Below, one piece after another: positions 43,505 to 54,050 of a DNA stretch of 64,000 bases. Within the stretch, counting starts at the first letter, position 1. Each line of letters starts with the position of its first letter. The stretch comes from Parundibacterium terreum (GTDB lineage Bacteria > Pseudomonadota > Gammaproteobacteria > Burkholderiales > Burkholderiaceae_D), in the NCBI RefSeq assembly GCF_014636315.1, contig NZ_BMED01000003.1:496001-560000 (forward strand), given 5' to 3'. Under the pieces are notes generated by a model that ran no database searches, was not told where the DNA came from, and was given only the letters and a program-made list of their open reading frames with translations. The position numbers were made by a program, and so were the translations under genes.

Positions 43505-44251
43505 ATGGCGGAGACTGTGAGTACGGAGATGGAGAAGGCTGCCTATCGCGAGGCGGTTAAGACAGGAATTCCTACCTTATTCGGTGTCGGCGCCTGGGGC
43601 CTGGTGGTCGGTGTAGCGATGATCAAGGCCGGGCTGACCGTGCCATTGGCGCTCGGCATGACCTTTCTGGTATTTGCCGGCTCGGCCCAGTTGGCATCCC
43701 TGCCGCTGATTGCCGCCCATGCGCCTGCCTGGGTCATTTTTCTTACAGCGTTGGTGGTCAATCTGCGCTTCGTGATTTTTTCGGCGATCCTGGCGCCGCA
43801 TTTCTCTTATCTTCCATGGCGGCAGCGCGCATGGCTAGGCTATCTGTCAGGGGATATCTCGGTGGGTCTGTTCATGTACCGTTACCCGGAACCCGGTTTC
43901 GACCAGCGCAAGCTGCCGTATCTGAAAGGCCTGATCTTTCCTAACTGGACTGCGTGGCAGGTGGGCTCGGTGATCGGCATCCTGCTGGGTAGCCAGGTTC
44001 CTACCAGTTGGGGGCTGGGGTTTGCCGGTACGCTGGCTATTCTGTGCATCATGTTGCCGCTGGTGATGAACAAGGCGGCACTGGTCGGCGTTGCGGTGGC
44101 CGGTGCGATTGCGCTGGCGAGTGTCAATATGCCGTACAAGCTGGGTTTGCTGATTTCGGTACTGGCCGGCATGGCGGTGGCGATGGCAGTGGAAGAGTGG
44201 CTGGAAAAACGCCATGCCGATGCGGTTGATAACGGCAAGGGGCAGGCATGA
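43505..44251 (+). CDS. azlC: AzlC-family branched-chain amino acid exporter, large subunit
   Basis: A 248-residue membrane protein with about six or seven helices (GIPTLFGVGAWGLVVGVAMI, FLVFAGSAQLASLPLIAAHA). FAGSAQ and LVVNLRFVIFSA are AzlC signatures. The ATG at 43505 has AAGGA six bases upstream and is preferred to the earlier non-ATG start. It overlaps azlD by four bases (ATGA); the two subunits form a two-component amino-acid exporter. Confidence 0.93.
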   Translation: MAETVSTEMEKAAYREAVKTGIPTLFGVGAWGLVVGVAMIKAGLTVPLALGMTFLVFAGSAQLASLPLIAAHAPAWVIFLTALVVNLRFVIFSAILAPHFSYLPWRQRAWLGYLSGDISVGLFMYRYPEPGFDQRKLPYLKGLIFPNWTAWQVGSVIGILLGSQVPTSWGLGFAGTLAILCIMLPLVMNKAALVGVAVAGAIALASVNMPYKLGLLISVLAGMAVAMAVEEWLEKRHADAVDNGKGQA

Positions 44252-44571
44252 GCGAACTGGAAATCTGGATCGTGGTTGTGCTGCTGGCAGTGGCAACCTT
44301 CATCGCCCGCAGCTCTTTCTGGCTGGTAGGGCATCATATCAACCTGCCCAAACGGGTGCAGGAAGCGCTGCGCTATGCGCCTGCCTGCGCGCTGGCGGCG
44401 ATTATCCTGCCGGACTTAATGCTGAGCAACGGCGAGCTCGATGTCGCAGTCAGTAACCCGCGCCTGGTGGCCGGTGTTGCTGCAACGGCTTTTTTCCTGG
44501 TGAAACGCAATATGCTGATGACCATCTTCTTCGGCATGGCGGTATATACCTATGTGCGCCTGGGCTTATAG
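44248..44571 (+). CDS. azlD: AzlD-family branched-chain amino acid exporter, small subunit
   Basis: A 107-residue protein with three or four hydrophobic helices, including IWIVVVLLAVATFIARSSFW at the start and ALRYAPACALAAIILPDL, the AzlD signature. It is translationally coupled to azlC and would form the transporter with it. Confidence 0.92.
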   Translation: MSELEIWIVVVLLAVATFIARSSFWLVGHHINLPKRVQEALRYAPACALAAIILPDLMLSNGELDVAVSNPRLVAGVAATAFFLVKRNMLMTIFFGMAVYTYVRLGL

Positions 44572-44719
44572 CCGGATTTCGCCGCTATTTTGCCTGTGAG
44601 TCAATGTTCATTGTTTTTGTGATAATAAATATTGCGCAGCAAGTACGAAAACCATGTAGTCCTGACGGTGGCTTTGGTAAAATACTGGTCTTATCCCTTT
44701 TTCACCCACCGCCACCTCC

Positions 44720-45910
44720 ATGCAATTCAATCGACTCAGCGACCTGATCGCCGCCAATCAACTCCAGGGCAAGCGTGTTTTCATCCGTGCAGATTTGAAC
44801 GTTCCACAAGATGATAGCGGCAATATCACCGAAGATACGCGCATACGGGCATCGGTTCCGGCGATCAAGGCGGCCTTGCAGGCAGGTGCTGCAGTCATGG
44901 TCACGTCCCACCTGGGGCGTCCGACCGAAGGCGAGTTCAAGCCGGAAGATTCGCTGGCGCCGGTCGCCAAGCGCCTGTCCGAGTTGCTGGGCGTGGATGT
45001 GCCGCTGCTGCAGAACTGGTTAGACGGCGTTGATGTAGCTGCCGGCCATGTTGTATTGCTGGAAAACTGCCGCGTCAACAAAGGCGAAAAGAAAAATGAC
45101 GACACGCTGGCGCAAAAAATGGCAGCGCTGTGCGATGTCTATGTGAACGACGCGTTCGGCACTGCGCATCGCGCGGAAGCGACCACACACGGCATTGCCA
45201 AATACGCAAAGATTGCCTGTGCCGGTCCTCTGCTCTCTGCAGAGCTGGATGCGCTGGGCAAGGCGCTGGGCCAGCCGGCCCGGCCGCTGGTGGCGATCGT
45301 TGCCGGTTCCAAGGTGTCCAGCAAGCTGACCATCCTGAAATCGCTGGCTGACAAGGTCGATAACCTGATTGTCGGCGGCGGCATTGCCAATACCTTCATG
45401 CTGGCAGCCGGCCTGAAGATAGGTAAATCACTGGCAGAGGCGGATCTGGTCGATGAAGCAAAAGCGATTATCGATATGATGGCCAAGCGTGGCGCGTCGG
45501 TGCCTATCCCTAGCGACGTCGTCTGCGCGAAAGAGTTTTCTCCCACAGCGGTGGCAACGGTGAAATCCGTTGATGCGGTGGAAGCCGACGACATGATCCT
45601 GGACATCGGACCGACTACAGCGGCAACCTTGGCGGCGCAGATCAAGCAGGCCGGCACGATAGTCTGGAACGGCCCGGTAGGCGTGTTTGAATTTGACCAG
45701 TTCGGTAACGGTACCAAGGTATTGGCGCAGGCGATTGCAGAATCCAAAGGCTTCTCCATTGCCGGCGGCGGCGACACGCTGGCAGCGATTGCCAAATACA
45801 AGGTCACGGACAAGGTCGGCTATATCTCTACAGGCGGCGGCGCTTTCTTGGAGTTCCTGGAAGGCAAGACCCTGCCGGCAGTAGAAATCTTGCTGCAAAG
45901 AGCAAAATAA
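44720..45910 (+). CDS. pgk: Phosphoglycerate kinase
   Basis: Glycolytic transfer of phosphate from 1,3-bisphosphoglycerate to ADP. The 396-residue product has [13 protein letters not shown] (about 20-32), [10 protein letters not shown] (about 60-69), [10 protein letters not shown] and [15 protein letters not shown], all canonical. It is followed by pyk and fba on the same strand, a run typical of Burkholderiales. Confidence 0.98.
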   Translation: MQFNRLSDLIAANQLQGKRVFIRADLNVPQDDSGNITEDTRIRASVPAIKAALQAGAAVMVTSHLGRPTEGEFKPEDSLAPVAKRLSELLGVDVPLLQNWLDGVDVAAGHVVLLENCRVNKGEKKNDDTLAQKMAALCDVYVNDAFGTAHRAEATTHGIAKYAKIACAGPLLSAELDALGKALGQPARPLVAIVAGSKVSSKLTILKSLADKVDNLIVGGGIANTFMLAAGLKIGKSLAEADLVDEAKAIIDMMAKRGASVPIPSDVVCAKEFSPTAVATVKSVDAVEADDMILDIGPTTAATLAAQIKQAGTIVWNGPVGVFEFDQFGNGTKVLAQAIAESKGFSIAGGGDTLAAIAKYKVTDKVGYISTGGGAFLEFLEGKTLPAVEILLQRAK

Positions 45911-46007
45911 TCACGCCGCCTCATGTCGCTTATGGCGTGAGTTCAGTACGGTATTTTGTACGGTATCAGTAAAACATAGTACAAACAGCACAAAAAATTT
46001 AGGAGAC

Positions 46008-47441
46008 TTGATGTTACGCGGAACAAAAATCGTTGCAACAATTGGCCCAGCTTCCAGCGACCCGGCGGTATTGAAACGCATGCTGTTGGCAGGCGTGAAT
46101 GTCGTGCGTCTGAATTTCTCGCACGGCAAGGCGCAGGACCATATTGACAGGGCAACGATGGTGCGTGCAGTGGCGGCAGAGTGCGGGCGCGAAATCGCCA
46201 TCATGGCTGATCTGCAGGGACCGAAGATTCGCATCGGCAAGTTTGAAAACGGCAAGATAGAAATCAATAACGGCGACAAGTTCATTCTGGATGCAGAATG
46301 CCCGATGGGCAACCAGGAACGTGTAGGCCTGGATTACAAGGCCCTGCCGCGTGACGTGCGGACTAATGACGTGCTGTTGTTGAACGACGGCTTGATCGTG
46401 CTGGTGGTAGACAAGATCGTCGGCAGCGAGATCCATACGACGGTCAGGATAGGCGGCGAGCTGTCCAATAATAAGGGCATCAACCGCCAGGGCGGCGGAT
46501 TGACTGCGCCTGCGCTGACGGCCAAGGATATGGAAGATATCAAGACTGCGATGTCTTTCCAGGCCGACTATATCGCCGTGTCCTTCCCAAAGAATGCGAC
46601 TGACATGGAAATGGCGCGCCAGTTGTCCAATATCGCCGGCGAGGCCTATGGCCATAAGCCGATGATGATCGCCAAGATAGAGCGCGCCGAAGCGATTCCG
46701 CTGCTGCAGGAAATCCTGGATGCGTCGGACGGCATCATGGTGGCGCGTGGCGATCTGGCGGTGGAAGTCGGCAATGCCGCTGTGCCTGCGTTGCAAAAAC
46801 GCATGATCAAGATGGCGCGCGCTTCCAACAAGGTGGCGATTACGGCGACCCAGATGATGGAGTCGATGATTTTCAATGCTGTGCCTACCCGCGCTGAAGT
46901 GTCCGACGTTGCCAATGCGGTGCTGGACGGCACAGACGCGGTGATGACTTCGGCGGAAACAGCGTCCGGTAAATATCCGGTGGAAACTGTGGAAGCGATG
47001 GCAGCCATCTGCCTGGAGGCGGAAGCCTTCCAGGAGTGCAAGCTGGATGCCGATTTCATGAACCAGACCTTTACCCGCATCGATCAGTCGATTGCTTACG
47101 GTGCGCTGTTCACGGCTTACCATCTGCGCGTGAAGGCGATTGCTGCGCTGACAGAGTCCGGCTCCACCACCCTGTGGATGAGCCGGCACATGATCGATAT
47201 TCCATTGTTTGCGCTGACGCCAAGTATCGCGACCCAGCGCAAAGCGGCCTTGTACCGCAATGTGCAGACATTTGAATTGCCGGCCTCGACCGACCGTGAT
47301 GTTGTCTTGAAAGCGGCAGAAAATCTGTTGCTGGAAAACGGCGTGGTCAACAAGGGCGACATGATCGTCGTGACCTGGGGTGAACCCATGGGCGAAGTCG
47401 GCGGCACCAACTCGCTGAAAATTGTCAGGGTGGGTGAGTAG
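46008..47441 (+). CDS. pyk: Pyruvate kinase
   Basis: Converts phosphoenolpyruvate and ADP to pyruvate and ATP. The 477-residue product begins RGTKIVATIGPASSDPAVLK, has NVVRLNFSHGKAQDH, the cation/PEP site IAKIERAEAI and MVARGDLAVEVG, then ATQMMESMI. AGGAG precedes the ATG. It lies between pgk and fba. Confidence 0.98.
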   Translation: MMLRGTKIVATIGPASSDPAVLKRMLLAGVNVVRLNFSHGKAQDHIDRATMVRAVAAECGREIAIMADLQGPKIRIGKFENGKIEINNGDKFILDAECPMGNQERVGLDYKALPRDVRTNDVLLLNDGLIVLVVDKIVGSEIHTTVRIGGELSNNKGINRQGGGLTAPALTAKDMEDIKTAMSFQADYIAVSFPKNATDMEMARQLSNIAGEAYGHKPMMIAKIERAEAIPLLQEILDASDGIMVARGDLAVEVGNAAVPALQKRMIKMARASNKVAITATQMMESMIFNAVPTRAEVSDVANAVLDGTDAVMTSAETASGKYPVETVEAMAAICLEAEAFQECKLDADFMNQTFTRIDQSIAYGALFTAYHLRVKAIAALTESGSTTLWMSRHMIDIPLFALTPSIATQRKAALYRNVQTFELPASTDRDVVLKAAENLLLENGVVNKGDMIVVTWGEPMGEVGGTNSLKIVRVGE

Positions 47442-47570
47442 CAGGAATACAGAGCCAGCGAAGCGCACACGGTGCCTTAGGTGCCATAGCGCCTGAGTTG
47501 CAATAGCAGCGTCAGTAGCTTGCCTCTGGTTCTAAAGGTTTTTTAATTGTAGTACCTCGGGAGAATTACT

Positions 47571-48635
47571 ATGCCACTCGTATCCATGCGCCAATTGCTG
47601 GACCACGCCGCCGAAAACGGCTATGGCTTGCCAGCGTTTAACGTCAACAACCTGGAACAGGTTACTGCGATCATGCAGGCCGCCGATGAAGTCGGCGCAC
47701 CGGTGATCATGCAGGCGTCTGCCGGTGCCCGCAAATATGCAGGCGAAGCTTTCCTGCGCCACCTGATCTCTGCAGCGGTAGAAGCGTATCCGCATATCCC
47801 TGTGGTCATGCATCAGGATCACGGCCAGTCGCCGGCAGTCTGCATGGCGGCGATCAAGTCCGGCTTTACGTCGGTGATGATGGACGGCTCCCTGATGGAA
47901 GACGGCAAGAGCGTCGCCAGCTATGAATACAATGTGGAAGTGTCGCGCAAGGTCGTGGAATTCTCACACGCTATCGGCGTCACGGTAGAAGCGGAGCTGG
48001 GCGTGCTCGGTTCGCTGGAAACCATGATGGGCGACAAGGAAGACGGCCACGGTGCTGACGGAAAAATGACCCGCGAGCAATTGCTGACCGACGTTGCGCA
48101 AGCGGCCGATTTCGTCAAGCTGACTCAATGCGACGCCTTGGCGATTGCCATCGGTACTTCGCACGGCGCCTACAAGTTTTCCCGCAAGCCTACCGGCGAT
48201 ATCCTGGCGATAGACCGCATCAAGGAAATCCATGCACGCATCCCGAATACGCATCTGGTGATGCATGGTTCTTCCTCTGTACCGCAAGAATTGCTGGAAG
48301 AAATCCGCGAATTCGGCGGCGACATGAAAGAAACCTACGGTGTGCCGGTAGAAGAAATCGTGATCGGCATCAAGCACGGCGTGCGCAAGATCAATATCGA
48401 TACCGATATCCGTCTGGCAATGACCGGTGCAATCCGCCGCTACCTGTTTGAAAATCCAGGCAAGTTCGATCCGCGCGATTACCTGAAGCCGGCGCGTGAA
48501 GCCGCCAAACTGGTCTGCAAGGCGCGCTACCTGTCCTTCGGTTGCGAAGGCCAGGCAGGCAAGATCAAGCCGCTGCCACTGGAAAAAGTGGCAGAGCAGT
48601 ACAAGAAAGGCAGCTTGGCGCAAATCGTCAACTAA
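47571..48635 (+). CDS. fba: Class II fructose-bisphosphate aldolase
   Basis: Zinc-dependent cleavage of fructose 1,6-bisphosphate. The 354-residue product has [20 protein letters not shown] near the start, [10 protein letters not shown] (zinc His), [33 protein letters not shown] and [17 protein letters not shown]. It resembles the Calvin-cycle-type aldolase of autotrophs (CbbA-like) in length. GGGAG precedes the ATG, and a hairpin terminator follows. Confidence 0.97.
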   Translation: MPLVSMRQLLDHAAENGYGLPAFNVNNLEQVTAIMQAADEVGAPVIMQASAGARKYAGEAFLRHLISAAVEAYPHIPVVMHQDHGQSPAVCMAAIKSGFTSVMMDGSLMEDGKSVASYEYNVEVSRKVVEFSHAIGVTVEAELGVLGSLETMMGDKEDGHGADGKMTREQLLTDVAQAADFVKLTQCDALAIAIGTSHGAYKFSRKPTGDILAIDRIKEIHARIPNTHLVMHGSSSVPQELLEEIREFGGDMKETYGVPVEEIVIGIKHGVRKINIDTDIRLAMTGAIRRYLFENPGKFDPRDYLKPAREAAKLVCKARYLSFGCEGQAGKIKPLPLEKVAEQYKKGSLAQIVN

Positions 48636-48647
48636 GCAGCATAGCAA

Positions 48648-48682
48648 GCCGGGGCGCAAGAATTTGCGCCCTCGGCATTTTT
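48648..48682 (+). terminator. Rho-independent terminator after fba
   Basis: GCCGGGGCGCAA pairs with TTGCGCCCTCGGC around a short loop, with one bulged base, and is followed by ATTTTT. It ends the fba transcript before purC. Confidence 0.75.
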
Positions 48683-48713
48683 GGCAGCATTCTGTTTTAC
48701 TGAAATTATTTCC

Positions 48714-49610
48714 ATGACTACGCAACTTCAATCCACACTCAAATCCCTGCCACTGCTGGGCCGCGGCAAAGTACGCGACAACTATGCGGTCGGCGAAGAC
48801 AAGCTGTTGATCGTGACCAGCGATCGCCTGTCTGCCTTTGACGTGATCATGTCCGAACCTATCCCTGACAAGGGCCGCGTGCTGAACCAGATGGCTAATT
48901 TCTGGTTCGACAAGCTGGGCCATATCGTGCCCAACCATCTGACTGGTATTGCCCCTGAGTCCGTGGTTTCCGCTGACGAAGTGGCGCAAGTGCGCGGCCG
49001 CGCAGTTGTGGCGAAACGCCTGAAACCTATCCTGGTGGAAGCTGTTGTGCGCGGTTACATCATTGGTTCCGGTTGGAAGGATTACCAGGAAACCGGCGCC
49101 ATTTGCGGCATCAAGCTGCCGGAAGGCCTGCGTCAGGCCGACAAGCTTGCCGCTCCCATCTTTACGCCCGCAGCCAAGGCGGACATGGGTGAGCATGATG
49201 AGAACATCAGCTTTTCCGACATGGAAGCGCGCATAGGCAAGGAACTCGCCGCCAAGATGCGCGACATCAGCATACAACTGTATAGCGAAGCCGCCGACTA
49301 CGCCGCTACCCGCGGCATCATTATTGCCGATACCAAGTTTGAGTTCGGCCTGGATGACAATGGCGTGCTGCACCTGATGGATGAAGTGCTGACTGCCGAT
49401 TCTTCCCGTTTCTGGCCTGCCGATTCCTATGCGCCGGGCATGTCTCCTCCTTCCTTCGACAAGCAGTTTGTACGTGACTATCTGGAAACCATCACCAGCT
49501 GGAAAAAATCGGCTCCTGCTCCTGCCTTGCCGGACGAGGTTGTCGCCAAGACTGCAGCCAAATACCGCGAAGCGCTGGAGCGCCTGACCGGTGAAACCCT
49601 GAAGGATTGA
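48714..49610 (+). CDS. purC: SAICAR synthetase (phosphoribosylaminoimidazole-succinocarboxamide synthase)
   Basis: Purine-pathway ligation of aspartate to CAIR. The 298-residue product has [38 protein letters not shown] (about 44-61), [15 protein letters not shown] and [13 protein letters not shown] [14 protein letters not shown], all conserved. The ATG at 48714 is preferred; the longer upstream frame overlaps the terminator. It overlaps purE by one base (TGATG). Confidence 0.97.
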   Translation: MTTQLQSTLKSLPLLGRGKVRDNYAVGEDKLLIVTSDRLSAFDVIMSEPIPDKGRVLNQMANFWFDKLGHIVPNHLTGIAPESVVSADEVAQVRGRAVVAKRLKPILVEAVVRGYIIGSGWKDYQETGAICGIKLPEGLRQADKLAAPIFTPAAKADMGEHDENISFSDMEARIGKELAAKMRDISIQLYSEAADYAATRGIIIADTKFEFGLDDNGVLHLMDEVLTADSSRFWPADSYAPGMSPPSFDKQFVRDYLETITSWKKSAPAPALPDEVVAKTAAKYREALERLTGETLKD

Positions 49611-50113
49611 TGATGACAGCGCCAACTAACGCGCCGCTGGTCGGCATCGTCATGGGGTCTTCCTCCGACTGGGAAGTGATGCAGAATGCGGTCGCCGTGT
49701 TACAAGAGTTCGGCATCGCGTTTGAGGCGCAAGTCGTGTCTGCCCACCGCATGCCGGATGAAATGTTCAGCTATGCAGAAACTGCAAGAGACCGCGGTCT
49801 GCGTGCAATCATCGCCGGTGCCGGTGGCGCTGCCCACCTGCCGGGCATGATTGCGGCAAAGACCATCGTTCCGGTACTCGGCGTGCCGGTCCCTTCCAAA
49901 TACCTGCGCGGCGAAGACTCCTTGCTGTCCATCGTGCAAATGCCCAAAGGCATACCGGTAGCGACCTTCGCAATCGGCGAGGCGGGCGCGGCAAATGCGG
50001 CGTTGGCTGCGATTGCAATGCTGGCTACAACCGATGCTGTACTGGCGAGCCGTTTGCTGGACTACCGCGAAAGACAGACCCAGGTTGCCAGGAATATGAA
50101 GCTGCCGGTCTGA
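49610..50113 (+). CDS. purE: N5-carboxyaminoimidazole ribonucleotide mutase
   Basis: PurE moves the carboxyl group from N5-CAIR to CAIR. The 167-residue product has [14 protein letters not shown] (11-24), [16 protein letters not shown] and [16 protein letters not shown], the class I PurE signature with the active His of AHR. It starts within the stop of purC and is followed by purK. Confidence 0.97.
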   Translation: MMTAPTNAPLVGIVMGSSSDWEVMQNAVAVLQEFGIAFEAQVVSAHRMPDEMFSYAETARDRGLRAIIAGAGGAAHLPGMIAAKTIVPVLGVPVPSKYLRGEDSLLSIVQMPKGIPVATFAIGEAGAANAALAAIAMLATTDAVLASRLLDYRERQTQVARNMKLPV

Positions 50114-50320
50114 TCCCTGCTTTGGTGTTCGTAGTCATGGTGGTCATGTAGCACTGCAGCCGGCATTCAACGGGTACTTGGCCGCTAAGCAGTCGGAACC
50201 GCAGTGCTGCTGCAAGAATAGAAATCCGGAAATCCTCTCCGCTCGCGGTGCAAGGGTTCTTCCACATATTTTTTCTCACGTTTTTTCTCGCAAATAGCCT
50301 TTGTGAACAGGCTCAAGAAA

Positions 50321-51529
50321 ATGGCAACAACTCAAAATCAAACCGCAAGAACGGCGCATCTCCCTACCGAATCAGAGCAAACCTGGCTGGGTATTATGGG
50401 CGGCGGCCAGTTGGGCCGCATGTTCGCGCACGCTGCTCAGGCAATGGGCTACAAGGTCGCTGTGCTGGAGCCGCAGGCGGATTGCCCGGCCGGCCAGGTT
50501 GCGGACAGGCACATACAAGCTGCCTATACGGACGAAGCGGCATTGGCGGAACTGGCTGCGCTGTCGGTCGCGGTCACGACGGAATTTGAAAATGTGCCGG
50601 CACATAGCCTGGCTTTCCTGGCGGAGCGCACCTTTGTTGCACCAAGCGCCGCCTGTGTTTCCATTGCACAGGACCGCGTGGCTGAGAAACAGTTTTTTAC
50701 GCGCGTCGGCGCCGCAACCCAAGTGTTACCGGCACCGCATGCAGTGATCACCAGTAGCGGTGATATCGATGCTGCCGGCGCCGAACTGTTGCCGGGCATA
50801 CTGAAAACGGCACGCATGGGCTATGACGGTAAGGGACAGGTCAGGGTTAAAACGCTGGAAGAATTGCATGCGGCATATGCAGGCATGAATGGCGTGGTCT
50901 GCGTGCTGGAAAAAATGCTGCCGCTGGCCTATGAGATTTCGGTACTGGTAGCGCGCGGCGTGGATGGCGAAGCGGTGGTGTATCCGATTGCAGAGAACGT
51001 GCACAGGGACGGCATTCTGTTCACGACCACGGTGCCCAGCCAGAACGTGTCCGCAAGCATAGCGGAAACCGCGCAGAAGGCGGCGCTGGAAATCATTGCC
51101 GAGATGGGCTATGTCGGCGTGCTGTGCATAGAATTTTTCGTGCTGCAGGATGGCTCGCTGGTGGTCAATGAAATGGCGCCGCGTCCGCATAATAGCGGCC
51201 ACTACACGATGGACGCGTGCATCACCAGCCAGTTTGCGCAGCAGGCGCGCGCGATTGCACAGTTGCCTTTGGGCGATGTACGCCAGCATTCACCGACAGT
51301 GATGCTGAATATCCTGGGCGATATCTGGTTTGAAGGTGCGTCAGACACTACGCGTGAGCCGGCCTGGGACCAGGTTCTGGCCTTGCGCGGTGCGCATCTG
51401 CATTTATACGGCAAGGCAGAAGCCAGGCGCGGCCGCAAGATGGGTCATGTGACCTTCGTGGCCACCACGATGGAACTGGCGCAAGCCAATTTGCAGCAGG
51501 CTTGCCGCATCCTCGGCATTCCAGCGTAA
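50321..51529 (+). CDS. purK: N5-carboxyaminoimidazole ribonucleotide synthase
   Basis: ATP-dependent carboxylation of AIR, supplying PurE. The 402-residue ATP-grasp product has [20 protein letters not shown] at its start, [22 protein letters not shown] and [19 protein letters not shown]. Start is ATG at 50321; a GTG at 50303 is an alternative. The purE-purK gap is about 200 bases with no evident feature. Confidence 0.96.
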   Translation: MATTQNQTARTAHLPTESEQTWLGIMGGGQLGRMFAHAAQAMGYKVAVLEPQADCPAGQVADRHIQAAYTDEAALAELAALSVAVTTEFENVPAHSLAFLAERTFVAPSAACVSIAQDRVAEKQFFTRVGAATQVLPAPHAVITSSGDIDAAGAELLPGILKTARMGYDGKGQVRVKTLEELHAAYAGMNGVVCVLEKMLPLAYEISVLVARGVDGEAVVYPIAENVHRDGILFTTTVPSQNVSASIAETAQKAALEIIAEMGYVGVLCIEFFVLQDGSLVVNEMAPRPHNSGHYTMDACITSQFAQQARAIAQLPLGDVRQHSPTVMLNILGDIWFEGASDTTREPAWDQVLALRGAHLHLYGKAEARRGRKMGHVTFVATTMELAQANLQQACRILGIPA

Positions 51530-51545
51530 TTGCGAATGAGATCGT

Positions 51546-52595
51546 GTGAATGAGATCGTGATGCAAGAAAACCAGCAACAGCAGCAAGTTATCCAGCATG
51601 CGGCCAGGCAATTGGAGGCCGGCATGCTGGTCGCCTTTCCTACCGAGACCGTATACGGCCTCGGTGCCGATGCGGAAAATCCGGATGCAGTGGCGCGTAT
51701 TTATGCCGCCAAGGGCAGACCCTCGAATCATCCTGTCATCGTCCATGTAACACCGGAAGCGGACCTGAGCTATTGGGCCACGGATATCCCGCCACAGGCG
51801 CAGCAATTGATTGCGGCATTCTGGCCGGGGCCGCTGACGCTGATTTTGAAGCGCGCCAGCCATATTCCCGATGCGGTGTCGGGTGGACAGGATTCGGTAG
51901 GCTTGCGCTGTCCTTCGCATCCGGTGGCGCAGGCATTATTGCGCAGCTTCAAAGGGGGCAAGGGCGGGGTAGCCGCACCTTCCGCCAACAAGTTTGGCCA
52001 TGTTAGCCCTACCACTGCTCAGCATGTGATCGATGAGTTTCCTGATGAGACCGGAGTGGGTGGCGCGATCGCTGCAGTGCTGGATGGCGGCCAGAGCGAG
52101 GTCGGTATCGAATCCACTATCGTCGATCTGACGCGGCTGGCAACGCATGGCCCGGTGCTGTTGCGCCCTGGCGATATCAGCGCTGCGCAATTGGCCGAGG
52201 TGCTGGGCGTGATGCCGGCAGCGCCGGATTTCGCCGCCCCGCGCGCTTCCGGCACCCTGGATGCGCACTATGCGCCGAATACCCCGGTGGTTCTGGTGGC
52301 TTCTGATGCGCTGGCATCTACCATGCAGCAATTGAAGGAAGCCGGTCGCAGTTTTGCTCTGATGTCCCATGGCCAGCACGGCAAGACCGAGGCATTGGCA
52401 CACCTGATGCTGCCGGCCGAGCCGCATGGCTACGCACATGATTTGTATGCCGATCTGCGCGCGCTGGATGCAGCGCATGCCGACGTTATCCTGGTAGAGG
52501 CATTGCCGGATGATAGGGAATGGCAGGGCGTGAACGACCGCTTGCGCCGCGCTGCATTTGATTCCAGGGACGTGCTTGGCAGCTTGCTAGCCTGA
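51546..52595 (+). CDS. tsaC: Threonylcarbamoyl-AMP synthase, Sua5 type
   Basis: Makes threonylcarbamoyl-AMP for t6A modification of ANN-decoding tRNAs. The 349-residue product has the YrdC domain, AFPTETVYGLGADAENPDAV (about 35-54), KGRPSNHPVIVHV and GGQSEVGIESTIVDLT, followed by a Sua5 C-terminal domain (ASGTLDAHYAPNTPVVLV onward); that extra domain distinguishes it from short TsaC. Start is GTG at 51546 or ATG at 51561. It follows purK by 16 bases. Confidence 0.93.
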   Translation: MNEIVMQENQQQQQVIQHAARQLEAGMLVAFPTETVYGLGADAENPDAVARIYAAKGRPSNHPVIVHVTPEADLSYWATDIPPQAQQLIAAFWPGPLTLILKRASHIPDAVSGGQDSVGLRCPSHPVAQALLRSFKGGKGGVAAPSANKFGHVSPTTAQHVIDEFPDETGVGGAIAAVLDGGQSEVGIESTIVDLTRLATHGPVLLRPGDISAAQLAEVLGVMPAAPDFAAPRASGTLDAHYAPNTPVVLVASDALASTMQQLKEAGRSFALMSHGQHGKTEALAHLMLPAEPHGYAHDLYADLRALDAAHADVILVEALPDDREWQGVNDRLRRAAFDSRDVLGSLLA

Positions 52596-52632
52596 ACGGT
52601 ACTGTGCAGCGTTACTGCTAAGGCCACTGGTA

Positions 52633-52893
52633 TTACTTGTACCTGAGCTTCATGCCCAGTATAAACAGCGATAGCATGAAGGTGATGAAGTTGGCGATGA
52701 TGATGGGCCAGGAATTGGTCAGTACGCCATAGGCCAGCCACATCGCCACGCCGGTAGTCAGGATGATATACATACCCAGCGAAACACCTTCTGCCCGCTT
52801 GCGCTTCCAGGTCAGCCAGGCCTGTGGGATATAGGCTATCGTGGTCATGCAAGCGGCGATGTAGCCGACCAGGTCGGCAGGGATAGCGTTCAT
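52633..52893 (-). CDS. SemiSWEET/PQ-loop sugar transporter
   Basis: An 86-residue protein with three membrane helices: LVGYIAACMTTIAYIPQAWL (the PQ motif), GMYIILTTGVAMWLAYGVL and WPIIIANFITFMLSLFILGM. This is one triple-helix bundle that dimerises to a facilitative sugar carrier. It shares one base with the following flavin reductase gene on the same strand. Confidence 0.92.
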   Translation of the reverse strand: MNAIPADLVGYIAACMTTIAYIPQAWLTWKRKRAEGVSLGMYIILTTGVAMWLAYGVLTNSWPIIIANFITFMLSLFILGMKLRYK

Positions 52894-53408
52894 CAGGCTG
52901 GTTTGCCGCTAGGGGGCAGGAACTGGCCGGCATGGAAGATCAGCGGTGCCTGGTGCGTGAATTCGCAATGTTCCACTTCGCCAACGAAGATCACGTGATC
53001 CCCTTCCGGATAACGGCTGCGGTTGTGGCATTCGAACCAGGCCGATACACCGTTCAGTATGGGGTGGCCGGTGCGCGATAGCGAAAATTCAACGCCGTCG
53101 AAGCGGTTTTTCTTGCGGCTGGCAAACTGCTCGGCCAGATGCGCCTGATTCTCTGACAGCACATTCACGACATAGTGAGAATTGCCGGTAAAGGCAGGCA
53201 TGCTGCTGGCGACATTGCCCAGGCTCCACAGCACCAGCGGCGGGTCCAGCGACACCGAGTTGAAGGAGCTGGCCGTCAACCCCAGAAACGTGCCGTCCGC
53301 CAGCGTGGTGGTAATGACGGTAATGCCGGTGGCAAATTGCGAGAGCGCGTTACGGAAATGCCGGCTGTCAAAATCACGTTTTGCGGCGCGAGGGGAGCGA
53401 GTGTGCAT
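52893..53408 (-). CDS. Flavin reductase family protein
   Basis: A 171-residue FMN-binding split-barrel. FRNALSQFATGITVITTTLA (18-37), GLTASSFNSVSLDPPLVLWS and FECHNRSRYPEGDHVIFVGE are the family motifs. Such enzymes supply reduced flavin to monooxygenases. The ATG at 53408 is preferred because the domain starts close by; the upstream frame has no support. It precedes the SemiSWEET gene on the minus strand. Confidence 0.9.
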   Translation of the reverse strand: MHTRSPRAAKRDFDSRHFRNALSQFATGITVITTTLADGTFLGLTASSFNSVSLDPPLVLWSLGNVASSMPAFTGNSHYVVNVLSENQAHLAEQFASRKKNRFDGVEFSLSRTGHPILNGVSAWFECHNRSRYPEGDHVIFVGEVEHCEFTHQAPLIFHAGQFLPPSGKPA

Positions 53409-53611
53409 CAGAATTCCAGATTTATTTTTGCCATTATGCCAAAGAAACAGCCACTTGGGCCACATGGACGGGCAAAGCATGGGATGAAGCAATGGGCCGC
53501 ATATGTTAAACTTGCGCCCTTAGCCGGCGTCTGGAATGAGGGTAAGTCCCTGATTTACCGGCGCAAATTGTGAAGCCCGGCGGGCATCATTGTTAAATTG
53601 GATCATTAAAT

Positions 53612-53995
53612 ATGTCTAAAATGCAATTATTTCGTCGCTTCATACTGATATTAGCCATGGGCAGCAGCTTGCTGTCCATGCAGGCGGAGGCGAGAACCTT
53701 TCCTGCCAACGTCAAGCGCGGGATATTGAAGTCCGCTGCGGCGCCGCAAATCGTGATCAACGATAAATTGATGGCGACCACACCGGCAACCCGGATCTAC
53801 AACGACGCCAACCTGATCGTGATGCCGGCCTACCTTGGGTCCGCCAGCAAAGTAGTCAACTACACATTGAATACAGTAGGCCAGGTAGACAAAATCTGGA
53901 TATTGACCGATGCGGAAGCCAGCGTCGCAGTGCCCAAGACAGATACGGACACCGCCACGGTGGTCAGGCCGGTACAAAAAATTAAGGTGTACTAG
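53612..53995 (+). CDS. Secreted hypothetical protein
   Basis: A 127-residue protein with a signal peptide (FRRFILILAMGSSLLSMQAE, cut near residue 28). The mature part is a small beta-rich domain with GILKSAAAPQIVINDKLM and NYTLNTVGQVDKIWIL. I do not recognise the family. It stands alone between the leftward flavin reductase and miaB. Confidence 0.78.
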   Translation: MSKMQLFRRFILILAMGSSLLSMQAEARTFPANVKRGILKSAAAPQIVINDKLMATTPATRIYNDANLIVMPAYLGSASKVVNYTLNTVGQVDKIWILTDAEASVAVPKTDTDTATVVRPVQKIKVY

Positions 53996-54050
53996 TCTGG
54001 CTCAGGCGTTCTGCGGCGCGTTCGTTGCACCATTTTGATTAAAGAAATAC

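Noticed and set aside
46014-47468. 484-residue open frame on the minus strand
   Set aside because: Antisense shadow of pyk; His- and Gln-rich with no recognisable motif.
47964-49625. 553-residue open frame on the minus strand
   Set aside because: Antisense shadow of fba and purC with unnatural composition; the sense genes are certain.
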